64,000 bases of DNA from Campylobacter coli (GTDB lineage Bacteria > Campylobacterota > Campylobacteria > Campylobacterales > Campylobacteraceae): NCBI GenBank assembly GCA_039516895.1, contig CP154437.1:1426001-1490000 (forward strand), given 5' to 3'. Below the pieces are notes generated by a model that did no database searches, was not told where the DNA came from, and saw only the letters and a program-made list of their open reading frames with translations. Positions 18,160-26,935 of the stretch are shown here, piece by piece. Each line of letters starts with the position of its first letter. Within the stretch, counting starts at the first letter, position 1. The translations under genes were made by a program, and so were the position numbers.

Positions 18160-19630
18160 AATAATTTCAATAAGTGTTATAGCAAGCTTAAGCCTTTTTA
18201 TTTCAGCTTGTTCTTTAAGTCCAAATTTAAATATTCCCGAAGCAAATTATAGTCTTGATAATAAGCTAGGTGCTCTATCTTGGGAAAAAGAAAACAATTA
18301 TACTCTTTCTAAGGAATGGTGGAAAGAATTTGATGATGAGAAATTAAATCAAGTTGTTGATTTAGCCCTTAAGAACAATAATGATTTAAAGCTTGCTTTT
18401 ATTCATATGGAACAAGCTGCTGCTCAATTAGGCATAGATTTTAGTGATTTGTTGCCAAAATTAGATGGTAGCGCTAGCGCAAATCGTGCAAAAACAGCCA
18501 TAAACGCTCCAAGCAACCGCACTGGGGAAGTCAGTTATGGCAATGATTTTAAAATGGGACTGGATTTAAGCTACGAAATTGATCTTTGGGGAAAATATCG
18601 CGATACTTACCGCGCTTCAAAATCAGGCTTTAAAGCTAGTCAGTACGATTATGAAGCTGCAAGACTTTCTATAGTTTCAAGCGTAGTTCAGACTTATTTT
18701 AATTTTGTAAATGCAAACGAAAATGAAAAAGCTTTAAAAGATGCTTATGACTCAGCACAAGAAATTTATCAAATTAATTATGAAAAATTTCAAGTAGGAG
18801 CAGTAGGAGAATACGAAATCGCACAATCAAGAGCAAATTTAGAAAGTACTGCTTTACAATACAATGAAGCAAAATTAAATAAAGAAAACTATCTTAAAGC
18901 TTTAAAAATTCTAACTTCAAATGATTTAAACGATATTCTTTATCAAGATCAAGCTTATCAGGTTTTCAAGCTCAAAGATTTTGATATACCAAGTGGAATT
19001 TCAAGTACTATACTCTTGCAACGTCCTGATATTGGTTCTTCTTTGGAAAAACTTACTCAACAAAATTATCTAGTAGGAGTAGCTCGCACAGCTTTCTTGC
19101 CTAATCTTTCTTTGACGGGCTTATTAGGATTTGAAAGTGGGGATTTAAATACACTTGTAGAAGCGGGCTCTAGAACTTGGAATATAGGTGGGAATTTCAC
19201 AATGCCAATTTTCCACTGGGGAGAAATTTATCAAAATGTGAATTTAGCAAAACTCAATAAAGATGAAGCTTTTGTAAATTATCAAAACACCCTAGTCGCA
19301 GCCTTTGGAGAAATTCGCTATGCTTTAATTGCTAGAAAGACTATTCGCTTGCAGTATAACAACGCGCAAGCAAGTGAATTATCTTATAAAAGAATTTATG
19401 AAATAAGTAAAGAGCGTTATGATGTGGGTGAAATGTCTTTGCAAGATTATCTACAAGCACGCCAAGATTGGCTAAATGCTACAGTTGCTTTTAATAACAC
19501 CAAATATTCTTATGCCAATTCTATAGTCAATGTTATCAAAGCTTTTGGTGGTGGTTTTGAAAAAAATGAAGATATTGGTAAAAATATAGAAGAAGAATCA
19601 AAAAATTTAGATATGTCTTTTAGAGAGTAA
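18152..19630 (+). CDS. cmeC: Outer-membrane efflux channel CmeC
   Basis: TolC/OprM-type outer-membrane lipoprotein, 492 residues, forming the exit duct of CmeABC. Lipobox ISAC with Cys20 follows the signal peptide. Two OEP repeats are seen: the first with LKLAFIHMEQAAAQLGI and DLSYEIDLWGKYRD, the second with LLQRPDIGSSLEKL and the GNFTMPIFHWGEI barrel segment. The last gene of the pump operon, it ends directly in a strong hairpin. Confidence 0.95.
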   Translation: MNKIISISVIASLSLFISACSLSPNLNIPEANYSLDNKLGALSWEKENNYTLSKEWWKEFDDEKLNQVVDLALKNNNDLKLAFIHMEQAAAQLGIDFSDLLPKLDGSASANRAKTAINAPSNRTGEVSYGNDFKMGLDLSYEIDLWGKYRDTYRASKSGFKASQYDYEAARLSIVSSVVQTYFNFVNANENEKALKDAYDSAQEIYQINYEKFQVGAVGEYEIAQSRANLESTALQYNEAKLNKENYLKALKILTSNDLNDILYQDQAYQVFKLKDFDIPSGISSTILLQRPDIGSSLEKLTQQNYLVGVARTAFLPNLSLTGLLGFESGDLNTLVEAGSRTWNIGGNFTMPIFHWGEIYQNVNLAKLNKDEAFVNYQNTLVAAFGEIRYALIARKTIRLQYNNAQASELSYKRIYEISKERYDVGEMSLQDYLQARQDWLNATVAFNNTKYSYANSIVNVIKAFGGGFEKNEDIGKNIEEESKNLDMSFRE

Positions 19631-19646
19631 GAATTTACTCTCTAAA
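19619..19646. terminator. Terminator at the end of cmeABC (probably bidirectional)
   Basis: A perfect 12-bp stem (TTTAGAGAGTAA / TTACTCTCTAAA) with a GAAT loop. The left arm contains the last codons and stop of cmeC. T-rich sequence follows on both strands, so it may also end the convergent gene at 19661. Confidence 0.75.
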
Positions 19647-19660
19647 TTAAATTGTTCTTG

Positions 19661-19912
19661 CTAAAAATCTCTATTTAAATCAGAATCACTAACCTCATAC
19701 GCTTTATAAATAGCAGGCAGCAATTTTCTCATCGCATAATCTAAATGATAAAATTGCTTATAAACCTCCTCCGCATTTAAATCCTTAGCATTACTAAAAT
19801 CAAACACTTCAGTATTGCCAACTTTTGAAATATTCTTATCAAAATAAGAATAAAATTCCGCCCTTTGTTTAAACAATGCATTTAAATTTTCCACTACTTT
19901 TGTTTTATCCAT
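19661..19912 (-). CDS. Small hypothetical protein
   Basis: An 83-residue acidic protein, probably helical and cytoplasmic, with no signal peptide or known motif (contains NALFKQRAEFYSYFDKNISK and EVYKQFYHLDYAMRKLLP). The ATG has a good ribosome-binding site (AAAGG, seven bases before). It is monocistronic and convergent with cmeC, at the position of C. jejuni Cj0364. Function unknown. Confidence 0.75.
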   Translation of the reverse strand: MDKTKVVENLNALFKQRAEFYSYFDKNISKVGNTEVFDFSNAKDLNAEEVYKQFYHLDYAMRKLLPAIYKAYEVSDSDLNRDF

Positions 19913-20035
19913 AAACCATCCTTTCTAATTATTTTGAAAGTTATAGCATTTTTTTGCTAAAAATAAAGAAATTTACACTTGATTTAGTAAAAAATTGATA
20001 AAGTTATATTATATTTTACCCTTTAAGGTGAGTTA

Positions 20036-21346
20036 ATGAATTTGTTTCAAAATTTGGCTTTAAAATATTCTCATGCCATGATGGAAAAATCTTTGCATAA
20101 AAGTTTCAATGTCGAACTTTTAAAAAATCCTCAAGAAAAACAAGCAAAGCAAGATAAAAGCTATATGCTTTATGCTCATATACCTTTTTGTCATACTTTT
20201 TGCCCTTATTGTAGTTTTCATAAATACTATTATGATGAGGAATTAGCTAAAATTTATTTTGAAAATTTAAGAAAAGAGCTTGTACTTATAAAAGATAAAG
20301 GTTTTGATTTTAACTCAATGTATGTAGGAGGCGGAACAACATTAATCAACGAAAATGAACTATTAAAAACTCTAGAACTTTGTAAAAAACTTTTTAATAT
20401 CAAAGAAATTTCTTGCGAAAGTGATCCTAATCATATAATCCCTGAAAAACTCTCTATGTTTAAAGGTATAATTGATCGCTTAAGCTGTGGAATTCAAAGT
20501 TTTGATGATGAAATTTTAAAAAAAATAGCAAGATACAATAAATTTGGATCTTCTAAACAATTGCAAGAAAAAATTTCAAAAGCTTTAGGAATTTTACCGA
20601 TTTTTAGTCTTGATTTAATTTTTAATTTCCCATCGCAAACAGAAGAACAACTTTTAAATGATTTAGAAATCGCCAAAAATTTAGCCCCTCAACAAATCAC
20701 AACCTATCCTTTAATGAAATCCAATCTAACCAAAGACAATATAGCCAAAAGTCTTGGCGTTGAGATTAAAGACAATGAATTTAAATACTATCAAATGATA
20801 CGAGATTTTTTCAAGGATTATCAGCAAAATAATGGCTGGAGTTTTTCTTTAGAAAAAAATCAACTCAACGATGAATATGTAAGCTCTCATCATGAATATT
20901 TAGGAGTTGGAAGTGGAGCTTTTAGCTTTTTAGACGGGGAGTTGCTTATCAATGCTTTTGATTTAAATGATTATGCAAAAATGATACAAGAAAAACAAAA
21001 TGCCAATATAGCAAAAGCGAGTTTTACACAAAAAGAAATTATCAAATACATATTTTTAACTGAAATGTTTGCAGGAAAAATACAAATTGATAAATTCAAT
21101 CAAACCCTTAATTGCGATCTTGAAAAAGAACTCTTTAAAGAACTTTTAGGACTTAAAATAAGCAATGCTATCAAAAAAGAAAATGGTACTTTGATTACAA
21201 GTGAATTTGGACAGTATCTCTTTGTAGTTTTAATGAAGGATTTTTACACAGGGATGGATCTTGTACGCGCAGTATTTAGAGACAGCAAACGCTTAAAAAA
21301 TAAAGATTTTATCAATATAATGAAGGAAAATATAAGCTCTATTTAA
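20036..21346 (+). CDS. Radical SAM protein, HemN/HemW-like coproporphyrinogen III oxidase family
   Basis: A 436-residue radical SAM enzyme. The 4Fe-4S motif reads CHTFCPYC (Cys52, Cys56, Cys59) after YAHIPF, and the glycine motif MYVGGGTT and GIQSFDDEIL follow, as in HemN and HemW. A HemN-type C-terminal domain (GVGSGAFSFLDG, then a winged helical part) is present. It may be an oxygen-independent coproporphyrinogen oxidase, a HemW-like haem chaperone or a haem-utilisation enzyme; motifs cannot separate these. AAGGTGAG precedes the ATG. Counterpart of C. jejuni Cj0363c. Confidence 0.85.
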   Translation: MNLFQNLALKYSHAMMEKSLHKSFNVELLKNPQEKQAKQDKSYMLYAHIPFCHTFCPYCSFHKYYYDEELAKIYFENLRKELVLIKDKGFDFNSMYVGGGTTLINENELLKTLELCKKLFNIKEISCESDPNHIIPEKLSMFKGIIDRLSCGIQSFDDEILKKIARYNKFGSSKQLQEKISKALGILPIFSLDLIFNFPSQTEEQLLNDLEIAKNLAPQQITTYPLMKSNLTKDNIAKSLGVEIKDNEFKYYQMIRDFFKDYQQNNGWSFSLEKNQLNDEYVSSHHEYLGVGSGAFSFLDGELLINAFDLNDYAKMIQEKQNANIAKASFTQKEIIKYIFLTEMFAGKIQIDKFNQTLNCDLEKELFKELLGLKISNAIKKENGTLITSEFGQYLFVVLMKDFYTGMDLVRAVFRDSKRLKNKDFINIMKENISSI

Positions 21347-21367
21347 TTTCTTTTTGAAATTAAATAG
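21339..21367. terminator. Bidirectional terminator between HemN-like gene and hemJ
   Basis: A perfect 12-bp stem (CTATTTAATTTC / GAAATTAAATAG) around a T5 loop spans the stop of the plus-strand gene and the space before the convergent hemJ end. Confidence 0.7.
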
Positions 21368-21377
21368 ATAATGAAAA

Positions 21378-21830
21378 TTAAAATGGACGAATTACCATCA
21401 TTAAGGCAATGATAATAAACATTAAAGTAGGAAATTCATTATAAATTCTAAAATATCTTCCACTTTTTGTAGAAGTATCATTTGCCAAAGCTTTTAAACA
21501 AAAATAATTATGTATATGAAAAATAATCAAAAGTGTAGCACAGGTAAGTTTTGCATGCATAAATCCAGAACCTACCATCAAAACTTCTTTATGGGCATGA
21601 AGCATCAAACTCCCGCTAATAACGGTTGCTATCATCGCGGGATTTTGTATACCAAAATAAAGTCTTCTTTCTTGAATCTTTACAACATCAACAAAACCTT
21701 TATTGTCTTTATTTTCTGCGTGATATACAAACAAACGAGGCAAATAAAAAAGTCCTGCCATCCATGAAACAAATGCTAAATAATGCACCCATTTAATCCA
21801 AAAATAATACTCATTAATCCATTCTGTCAT
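21378..21830 (-). CDS. hemJ: Protoporphyrinogen oxidase HemJ
   Basis: HemJ oxidises protoporphyrinogen IX to protoporphyrin IX in haem synthesis. The 150-residue membrane protein has four hydrophobic helices and the family segments WVHYLAFVSWMAGLFYLPRL (with the conserved His16), MHAKLTCATLLIIFH near 85 and a C-terminal RPF. The gene overlaps lspA by 17 bases at its start, suggesting coupled translation in the glmM-lspA-hemJ operon. Counterpart of C. jejuni Cj0362. Confidence 0.88.
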   Translation of the reverse strand: MTEWINEYYFWIKWVHYLAFVSWMAGLFYLPRLFVYHAENKDNKGFVDVVKIQERRLYFGIQNPAMIATVISGSLMLHAHKEVLMVGSGFMHAKLTCATLLIIFHIHNYFCLKALANDTSTKSGRYFRIYNEFPTLMFIIIALMMVIRPF

Positions 21831-22284
21831 TTTTTTCCTTTTTTATGAAAATTTCTTTTAATAAAATTAAAGCAACGCTTATATTTATCATCACATCTGC
21901 TACATTAAAGATAGCAAAATGAAACCATTTGTGCCAAAAAAACATATCCACCACTCCTCCGTGTATAAAACGGTCAAGCAAATTCGAACACCCCGCTCCT
22001 AGCATCATGCCAAAAGCTACCAAATGCTCTCTTAAGAATTGTTTTTGCCACAAAAGGTATATAAAAAGCGCTAATATCAAAGCTAAATGTAAGTATTTTA
22101 AATAATGCTCTAAAAAACTAAACATAGAAAAAGCAACTCCTGTGTTTAGAGCATAGGTTAAATCCAAATACTCACTTTGCCAACGCAAACCTGATAAAGT
22201 CAAAGACTTTACCCACTGATCAAAAGCAAAAACTACGATAAAAACTAAAATAAATATCAAGATAGTTTTATATTTTTTAACCAT
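21814..22284 (-). CDS. lspA: Lipoprotein signal peptidase (signal peptidase II)
   Basis: LspA removes signal peptides from prolipoproteins in the inner membrane. The 156-residue protein has four hydrophobic helices and the catalytic motifs [13 protein letters not shown] (Asp113) and FNVAD (Asp130). It overlaps glmM by eight bases and hemJ by 17, so all three genes form one operon. It would process CmeA, CmeC and the small lipoproteins seen in this window. Confidence 0.95.
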   Translation of the reverse strand: MVKKYKTILIFILVFIVVFAFDQWVKSLTLSGLRWQSEYLDLTYALNTGVAFSMFSFLEHYLKYLHLALILALFIYLLWQKQFLREHLVAFGMMLGAGCSNLLDRFIHGGVVDMFFWHKWFHFAIFNVADVMINISVALILLKEIFIKKEKNDRMD

Positions 22285-23614
22285 TCAATGCTTTCTTGAA
22301 AAATTCAACTACATTTTTCATTTCTTTTTCTAAAATTTTAGCATCTTTAGCTTCTAGTAAAAGTCTGATCAAATTTTCTGTTCCAGAATAGCGAAATAAC
22401 ACATTAATATTTTTATTTTCCAAATCCTGTTTTAACTCTTTCAAACCCTTAATCTTATCTAAATCTTTTTTTTCTGAAATTTTAAGATTGGTTAAAAGTT
22501 GTGGATAAGGTTTGATTTGCCCTAAAATAGTACTCGCAGATTTTTTCTTACAAAGCATCAAAGCACTAAATTGCAAAGCTGCTATAAGACCATCTCCTGT
22601 TTTTGCATAATCACTAAAAATAATATGCCCGCTTTGCTCTCCACCGAAATTTCCACCCTTGGCTTTTAGCTTCTCAAGCACATATTTATCGCCTACATTA
22701 CAAGTATCAAGCTCTATACCGTGCTGATTTAAAAATTCTTTCAAAGCTCCATTACTCATAATAGTAGCTACTACACTAGATTTTAATTTGCCTTGTTCTT
22801 TTAAGAAAAGGGCTAAAACTCCGAGCAAGCTATCTCCATTTGCTACCTCACCCTTCTCATCTACCACAACCAAACGATCCGCATCTCCATCAAAAGCAAA
22901 ACCGACATCCGCACGCAAGCGCTTTACTTCAGCAGCTAAATTTGAAGGATGCAAGGCACCGCAATTTTCATTGATATTAAGCCCATTAGGTTTATCACTC
23001 ATTACTATAACTTCGGCTCCAAGTTCTTTAAAAACAGTCGGAGCCACCTTATAGGCTGCTCCATGAGCTACATCTAAGACTACACGCAATGATTTTAGAG
23101 TTAAATCCTTAGGGAAAGAATTCTTAATAGAAACAATATATCTTCCTATAACATCATCAATTCTTTTGGCTTGACCGATTTTCTCCATATCAACTTTAGA
23201 GCTTTGAATAAGCTTATCATCATAATAAATTTCTTCAATCTTTTTTTCTATATCTTCACTAAGCTTATTTCCGTGTGCATCAAAAAACTTAATCCCATTA
23301 TCATAATAAGGATTATGCGAAGCTGAAATCATAATACCCGCATCACAACGCATATCTTCAGTTAAAAACGCAATCGCAGGCGTTGGCATAGGACCTATTT
23401 GTATTACATTATATCCTATGGAGGTAAGACCCGAAACAATAGCATTTTCTATCATATAACCACTTCTTCTTGTATCTTTACCTACTAAAATATTATTTGT
23501 AACACTCTTATCTTTAAAATAAATTCCAGCGGCCATGGCAAGACGCATAGCTAAAAAACTATCTAAAAATTCGCCCGCTTTTCCACGAACGCCATCTGTT
23601 CCAAAAAGTTTCAT
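22277..23614 (-). CDS. glmM: Phosphoglucosamine mutase
   Basis: GlmM converts glucosamine-6-phosphate to glucosamine-1-phosphate on the way to UDP-GlcNAc for peptidoglycan and LPS. The 445-residue protein shows [13 protein letters not shown] at the start, the phosphoserine loop [13 protein letters not shown] with Ser99, the metal loop DGDADRL near 240 and the phosphate-binding [10 protein letters not shown] near the end. Of two consecutive ATGs (23617 and 23614), the second is better spaced, seven bases after AAAGG, and gives the usual length. Confidence 0.95.
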   Translation of the reverse strand: MKLFGTDGVRGKAGEFLDSFLAMRLAMAAGIYFKDKSVTNNILVGKDTRRSGYMIENAIVSGLTSIGYNVIQIGPMPTPAIAFLTEDMRCDAGIMISASHNPYYDNGIKFFDAHGNKLSEDIEKKIEEIYYDDKLIQSSKVDMEKIGQAKRIDDVIGRYIVSIKNSFPKDLTLKSLRVVLDVAHGAAYKVAPTVFKELGAEVIVMSDKPNGLNINENCGALHPSNLAAEVKRLRADVGFAFDGDADRLVVVDEKGEVANGDSLLGVLALFLKEQGKLKSSVVATIMSNGALKEFLNQHGIELDTCNVGDKYVLEKLKAKGGNFGGEQSGHIIFSDYAKTGDGLIAALQFSALMLCKKKSASTILGQIKPYPQLLTNLKISEKKDLDKIKGLKELKQDLENKNINVLFRYSGTENLIRLLLEAKDAKILEKEMKNVVEFFKKALNG

Positions 23615-23644
23615 CATTAAACCTTTCTCAATGAAATTCTAGAA

Positions 23645-23650
23645 ATTATA
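23645..23650 (-). promoter_or_regulatory. glmM-lspA-hemJ -10 box
   Basis: TATAAT on the minus strand, 30 bases upstream of the glmM start. No other start signal is seen in the short spacer after the peroxidase terminator. Confidence 0.55.
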
Positions 23651-23676
23651 GCAGAGCTAGGATAAAGAAATTTAAA

Positions 23677-23702
23677 CAAACCCTAAAAAGATTTAGGGTT
23701 TG
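23677..23702 (-). terminator. Terminator of the cytochrome c peroxidase gene
   Basis: An 11-bp perfect stem (CAAACCCTAAA / TTTAGGGTTTG) with a 4-base loop lies just past the stop of the peroxidase gene; the minus strand continues into TTTAAATTTC. Confidence 0.75.
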
Positions 23703-23708
23703 ATGGCC

Positions 23709-24734
23709 TTATAGTTCAGGCTTTGGAGTTTTTTCCGTAGAAACAGGAAGTTGAGGATAAACCACCACTGGTTTAGTTCCAGTTAAAGATTTCAAGAAGG
23801 TTTCTATGCTTTTTGCCTCTTTATCAGAAATTTGAATACCAAGTTGCACACTACCCATTTCTTTAATCGCATCGGTTAATTTCCATATCGCACCATTATG
23901 GAAATATGGAGCTGTCTCAACTACATTTCTTAAAGTTGGGGTTTTAACCATACCATTTTCATCCCCTTTAAAATCACCCAAATTTGCAAATTTATATTTA
24001 CCTGCAACCTCAAATGCTTGCATATTTCCACCCAAATTTACACCATTATGACAAGCTACACAACCTTTATCTATGAAAAGTTTTAAACCTTTTTGCTCCT
24101 CTTTAGTTAAAGCTTTTTCATCTCCATTTAAGAAATTATCAAAGCGAGATGGAGTAATTAAAGTTCTTTCAAAATTTGCTATTGCATCGGCAATATTGTC
24201 AAAATTCACACCGCTTTTGCCATAAATTTTCTTAAATTCTGCAACATATTCAGGCAAAGAAGCGATTTTTTCTACAGCTAATTTTGCCGGAGTTGCCATT
24301 TCAGCTTCAGATTCGATAGGTCCCTTGGCTTGATCAGCTAAAGTTCCTGCACGTCCATCCCAAAATTGAGTCGTGTTTAAAACGGCATTATATACAGTTG
24401 GGGAATTTAAATGATGAGGGTTTGCAGTCCATTTATGTCCTACTGCTGCACTAATACCATCGGCTCCACCAAGTCCTAGATTATGACAGGTATTACATGA
24501 AATAATACCGCTTTTTGAAAGGCGAGGCTCAAAATAAAGCTTTTTACCTAGCTCAACTTTATCAAGAGTAAATTCAGTAGCCTTTACTCCATTTGCTTTC
24601 AAGATCTCATCCACACCTTTTTGATCTTTTGGTAAAGCAACTAAACCTGAATTTTTAGCCTCTTCTATAAGACTTTGGGCATTTAAACTTGAAAAAGCAA
24701 CTAATGATGCAATCAATAACGATTTGACTTTCAT
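23709..24734 (-). CDS. Dihaem cytochrome c peroxidase, periplasmic
   Basis: A 341-residue bacterial cytochrome c peroxidase that reduces hydrogen peroxide with electrons from cytochrome c. It has an N-terminal signal peptide (KSLLIASLVAFSSLNA, cleavage near residue 19) and two haem c sites: CNTCH (Cys80, Cys83) and CVACH (Cys225, Cys228). The connecting regions NPHHLNSPTVYNA, QFWDGRAGTL and TPTLRNVVETAPYFHNG are typical of the MauG/CcpA family. Two such peroxidases exist in C. jejuni; this one is in the position of Cj0358. Monocistronic, with its own terminator. Confidence 0.93.
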   Translation of the reverse strand: MKVKSLLIASLVAFSSLNAQSLIEEAKNSGLVALPKDQKGVDEILKANGVKATEFTLDKVELGKKLYFEPRLSKSGIISCNTCHNLGLGGADGISAAVGHKWTANPHHLNSPTVYNAVLNTTQFWDGRAGTLADQAKGPIESEAEMATPAKLAVEKIASLPEYVAEFKKIYGKSGVNFDNIADAIANFERTLITPSRFDNFLNGDEKALTKEEQKGLKLFIDKGCVACHNGVNLGGNMQAFEVAGKYKFANLGDFKGDENGMVKTPTLRNVVETAPYFHNGAIWKLTDAIKEMGSVQLGIQISDKEAKSIETFLKSLTGTKPVVVYPQLPVSTEKTPKPEL

Positions 24735-24880
24735 TTACAAACTCCTTTACTTTTAGATATAAACTTAAACTAAATAATATAGCTTTATTACTTAAATATT
24801 TATAAAAATTATTAAATAATATTAATAATTAATTAATACAAAATATATCCTATTTTTTTGATTTATTTATTTTTTTTGCA

Positions 24881-24886
24881 TATAAT
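24881..24886 (+). promoter_or_regulatory. plsY -10 box
   Basis: TATAAT preceded by a long T-run and TGCA, 27 bases before the plsY ATG. The 178-base spacer (24735-24912) is extremely A/T-rich and must also hold the divergent peroxidase promoter; no clear operator was found. Confidence 0.6.
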
Positions 24887-24912
24887 ACTTCAATTATTTC
24901 TTAAGGTTAATA

Positions 24913-25524
24913 ATGGAAAATTTAATCATTTATGCAATTGCTTATCTTTTAGGCTCTATTCCTTTTGGTTTAATTTTGGCCAAACAATTTGCTAAGATTA
25001 ATATACAAAATCAAGGCTCAAAAAGCATAGGCGCAACAAATGTGTTAAGAGTTGTTAAGGAAAAAGATCCAGTTTTAGCTAAAAAACTTGCTATTGCCAC
25101 TATTGTTTTAGACTTTGCAAAAGCAACTATACCCTTGCTTATACTTAAATTTTTAAATTATGATTTAAATCTACTTTGGACTGTTGCGGTTTTAACGGTA
25201 TTTGGACATTGCTTTTCAATCTATCTTTTATTTGAAGGTGGTAAAGGGGTTGCAACTGGAGCAGGCGCTATGATAGTGCTTTTGCCTTTAGAACTTTTAA
25301 CAGCATTTATAGTTTGGTTTATCGTGGGTAAAATTTTTAAAATTTCATCTTTAGCATCTTTATTGGCTTTATTAGTTTTTATAGGAAGTTCTTTTATCTT
25401 TAATTATGATATGCAAACCATCAAGACGCATGCGCCTGTATTTATTATAGCTTTTATAATTATTTATAAACATTTGCCAAATATCAAAAGATTGGTTTTC
25501 AAAGAAGAATGCAAAGTTATATAA
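24913..25524 (+). CDS. plsY: Acyl-phosphate glycerol-3-phosphate acyltransferase PlsY
   Basis: PlsY moves the acyl group from acyl-phosphate (made by PlsX) to glycerol-3-phosphate, the first step of phospholipid synthesis. The 203-residue inner-membrane protein has five or six helices and the three family motifs: GSIPFGLILAK near 14, GSKSIGATNVLR near 36 and GGKGVATGAG near 113. An AAGG ribosome-binding site precedes it. folB starts inside its last codons. Its partner plsX is at 49306. Confidence 0.95.
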   Translation: MENLIIYAIAYLLGSIPFGLILAKQFAKINIQNQGSKSIGATNVLRVVKEKDPVLAKKLAIATIVLDFAKATIPLLILKFLNYDLNLLWTVAVLTVFGHCFSIYLLFEGGKGVATGAGAMIVLLPLELLTAFIVWFIVGKIFKISSLASLLALLVFIGSSFIFNYDMQTIKTHAPVFIIAFIIIYKHLPNIKRLVFKEECKVI

Positions 25525-25826
25525 ATATCAAAATGCAGTTTAAATGCATTATAGGAATATTAAAATTTGAACGCAAGAAAAAACAAAAAGTTTGCGTTCA
25601 TCTTAAGGCTAAGGCGAACGATTTTTTAGATTATGCTAAAGTGTCAAAAAAAATCAAAAAATACTATAAAAAAGAACAATTTCTTACCCTAGAAGAATCT
25701 TTAGAATTTGTTTGTGCAAAATTACATAAAAAATTTCCACAAATTTACTATATCAAAATTTCAACTTATAAACCTGAAATAATCAAAAATACAAGAGTTG
25801 GAGTAAAATTAAAAAAATTTTATTAA
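25509..25826 (+). CDS. folB: Dihydroneopterin aldolase-like protein
   Basis: A 105-residue protein of the FolB family (dihydroneopterin aldolase, folate synthesis). The signature IIGILKFERKKKQKV near the N-terminus matches the pterin-binding IIGxxxxERxxxQ block, and the two halves of the T-fold follow. The first ATG overlaps plsY by 16 bases; the next Met (25533) would leave only four residues before the motif, so the first is preferred. Lys replaces several of the usual acidic positions, so the substrate is less sure than the family. Counterpart of C. jejuni Cj0356c. Confidence 0.78.
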   Translation: MQSYINIKMQFKCIIGILKFERKKKQKVCVHLKAKANDFLDYAKVSKKIKKYYKKEQFLTLEESLEFVCAKLHKKFPQIYYIKISTYKPEIIKNTRVGVKLKKFY

Positions 25827-25866
25827 ATTTTGTTTAAAGATATCTAAACATTTACTTAAACTATGT

Positions 25867-25872
25867 TATAAT
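25867..25872 (+). promoter_or_regulatory. cosR -10 box
   Basis: TATAAT followed by a T-run, 33 bases upstream of the cosR start at 25905; it gives cosR its own promoter after folB. Confidence 0.55.
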
Positions 25873-25904
25873 TTTTTAAAAATTTCTTAACGAAGGATAT
25901 AATG

Positions 25905-26576
25905 ATGAGGATTTTAGTTATAGAGGATGAAATTAGCCTTAATAAAACTATTATAGATAATCTTAATGAATTTGGTTATCAAACTGACTCTTCAGAAAAT
26001 TTCAAAGATGGTGAATATTTTATTGGGATAAGACACTATGATTTGGTATTAGCAAGCTGGAATTTACCTGATGGTGATGGCGCAGAGCTTGTAAATACAA
26101 TTAAGCATAAGTCTCCAAGAACTTCTGTGATGATTATGTCTGCAAAAACAGACAAAGATACAGAAATTAAAGCATTAAAAGCTGGAGCGGATGACTTTGT
26201 AAAAAAACCTTTAGATTTTGATATTTTATTGGCTAGAATAGAAGCAAGACTTAGACTTGGCGGCACCAATGTAATCAAAATAGAAGATTTAGTTATTGAC
26301 CCTGATGAAGAGAAAATAACTTATAAGGGACAAGATATAGAGCTTAAAGGAAAGCCTTTTGAAGTTTTAACTCATTTAGCAAGACATTCGGATCAAATTG
26401 TGTCTAAAGAACAACTTTTAGATGCTATTTGGGAAGAACCTGAACTCGTTACACCTAATGTAATCGAAGTAGCAATCAATCAAATACGCCAAAAAATGGA
26501 CAAACCTTTAAACATCTCTACCATAGAAACTGTTCGACGTAGAGGATATCGCTTCTGTTTTCCTAAAAAATCCTAA
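25905..26576 (+). CDS. cosR: OmpR-family orphan response regulator CosR
   Basis: CosR is an essential oxidative-stress regulator in Campylobacter. The 223-residue protein has a receiver domain (residues 1-118) and an OmpR-type winged helix (about 125-220, ending ETVRRRGYRFCF). The receiver lacks its phosphorylation Asp: the segment reads VLASWNLPDGDG, with Ser51 where VLLDW normally has Asp. Phosphorelay control is therefore not expected, and no kinase gene is adjacent. ATG 25905 is chosen over 25902 for better spacing from AAGGA and the usual MRIL start. Confidence 0.94.
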   Translation: MRILVIEDEISLNKTIIDNLNEFGYQTDSSENFKDGEYFIGIRHYDLVLASWNLPDGDGAELVNTIKHKSPRTSVMIMSAKTDKDTEIKALKAGADDFVKKPLDFDILLARIEARLRLGGTNVIKIEDLVIDPDEEKITYKGQDIELKGKPFEVLTHLARHSDQIVSKEQLLDAIWEEPELVTPNVIEVAINQIRQKMDKPLNISTIETVRRRGYRFCFPKKS

Positions 26577-26578
26577 CC

Positions 26579-26605
26579 ATTTTGCACCCTTTGGTGCAAA
26601 ATTTT
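26579..26605 (+). terminator. cosR terminator
   Basis: A 10-bp perfect stem (ATTTTGCACC / GGTGCAAAAT) with a CTTT loop, followed by Ts, directly after the cosR stop codon. Confidence 0.85.
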
Positions 26606-26649
26606 ATCTTTATATTTATTTTTTATATTTTATTTAAGTTTTGTTATTG

Positions 26650-26655
26650 TATAAA
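26650..26655 (+). promoter_or_regulatory. Possible -10 of fdxB-ppx/gppA
   Basis: TATAAA, 35 bases before the fdxB start, after a T-rich stretch. The match is imperfect, but it is the best candidate after the cosR terminator. Confidence 0.4.
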
Positions 26656-26689
26656 CTAAAAATTATTTTTAAAATTTTGAAAGGTGACA

Positions 26690-26935
26690 ATGGCTCTTTT
26701 GATTACTAAAGATTGCGTATGTTGTGATGCTTGTAGGGAAGAGTGTCCAGATGAGGCTATTTATGAACATAGTCCTATCTATGTGATTGATGCTGATCTT
26801 TGTTCAGAATGTGTTAATGATTTTTCAGAACCTGCTTGTATAGTAGCATGTCCTTACGAATGTATCATACCTGATCCTGATAATGTTGAAAGCATAGAAG
26901 AGTTAAAATTAAAAAATCGCAATAGAGAATTTTAA
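26690..26935 (+). CDS. fdxB: 2[4Fe-4S] ferredoxin (Alvin type)
   Basis: A small electron carrier of 81 residues. Cluster 1 ligands are C9-x2-C12-x2-C15-x3-C19; cluster 2 is the expanded C-x2-C-x8-C-x3-C around residues 45-60, followed by a C-terminal extension, the arrangement of Allochromatium-type low-potential ferredoxins. ATG 26690 has AAAGG six bases before it; an in-frame GTG at 26684 sits directly against that site and is less likely. TAATG overlap with the next gene shows co-translation. Confidence 0.9.
   Translation: MALLITKDCVCCDACREECPDEAIYEHSPIYVIDADLCSECVNDFSEPACIVACPYECIIPDPDNVESIEELKLKNRNREF

Noticed and set aside
22788-23054. An 88-codon plus-strand open frame opposite glmM
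   Set aside because: Antisense to a well-defined enzyme; the composition (Ser, Thr, Pro, Lys) reflects the reverse frame.
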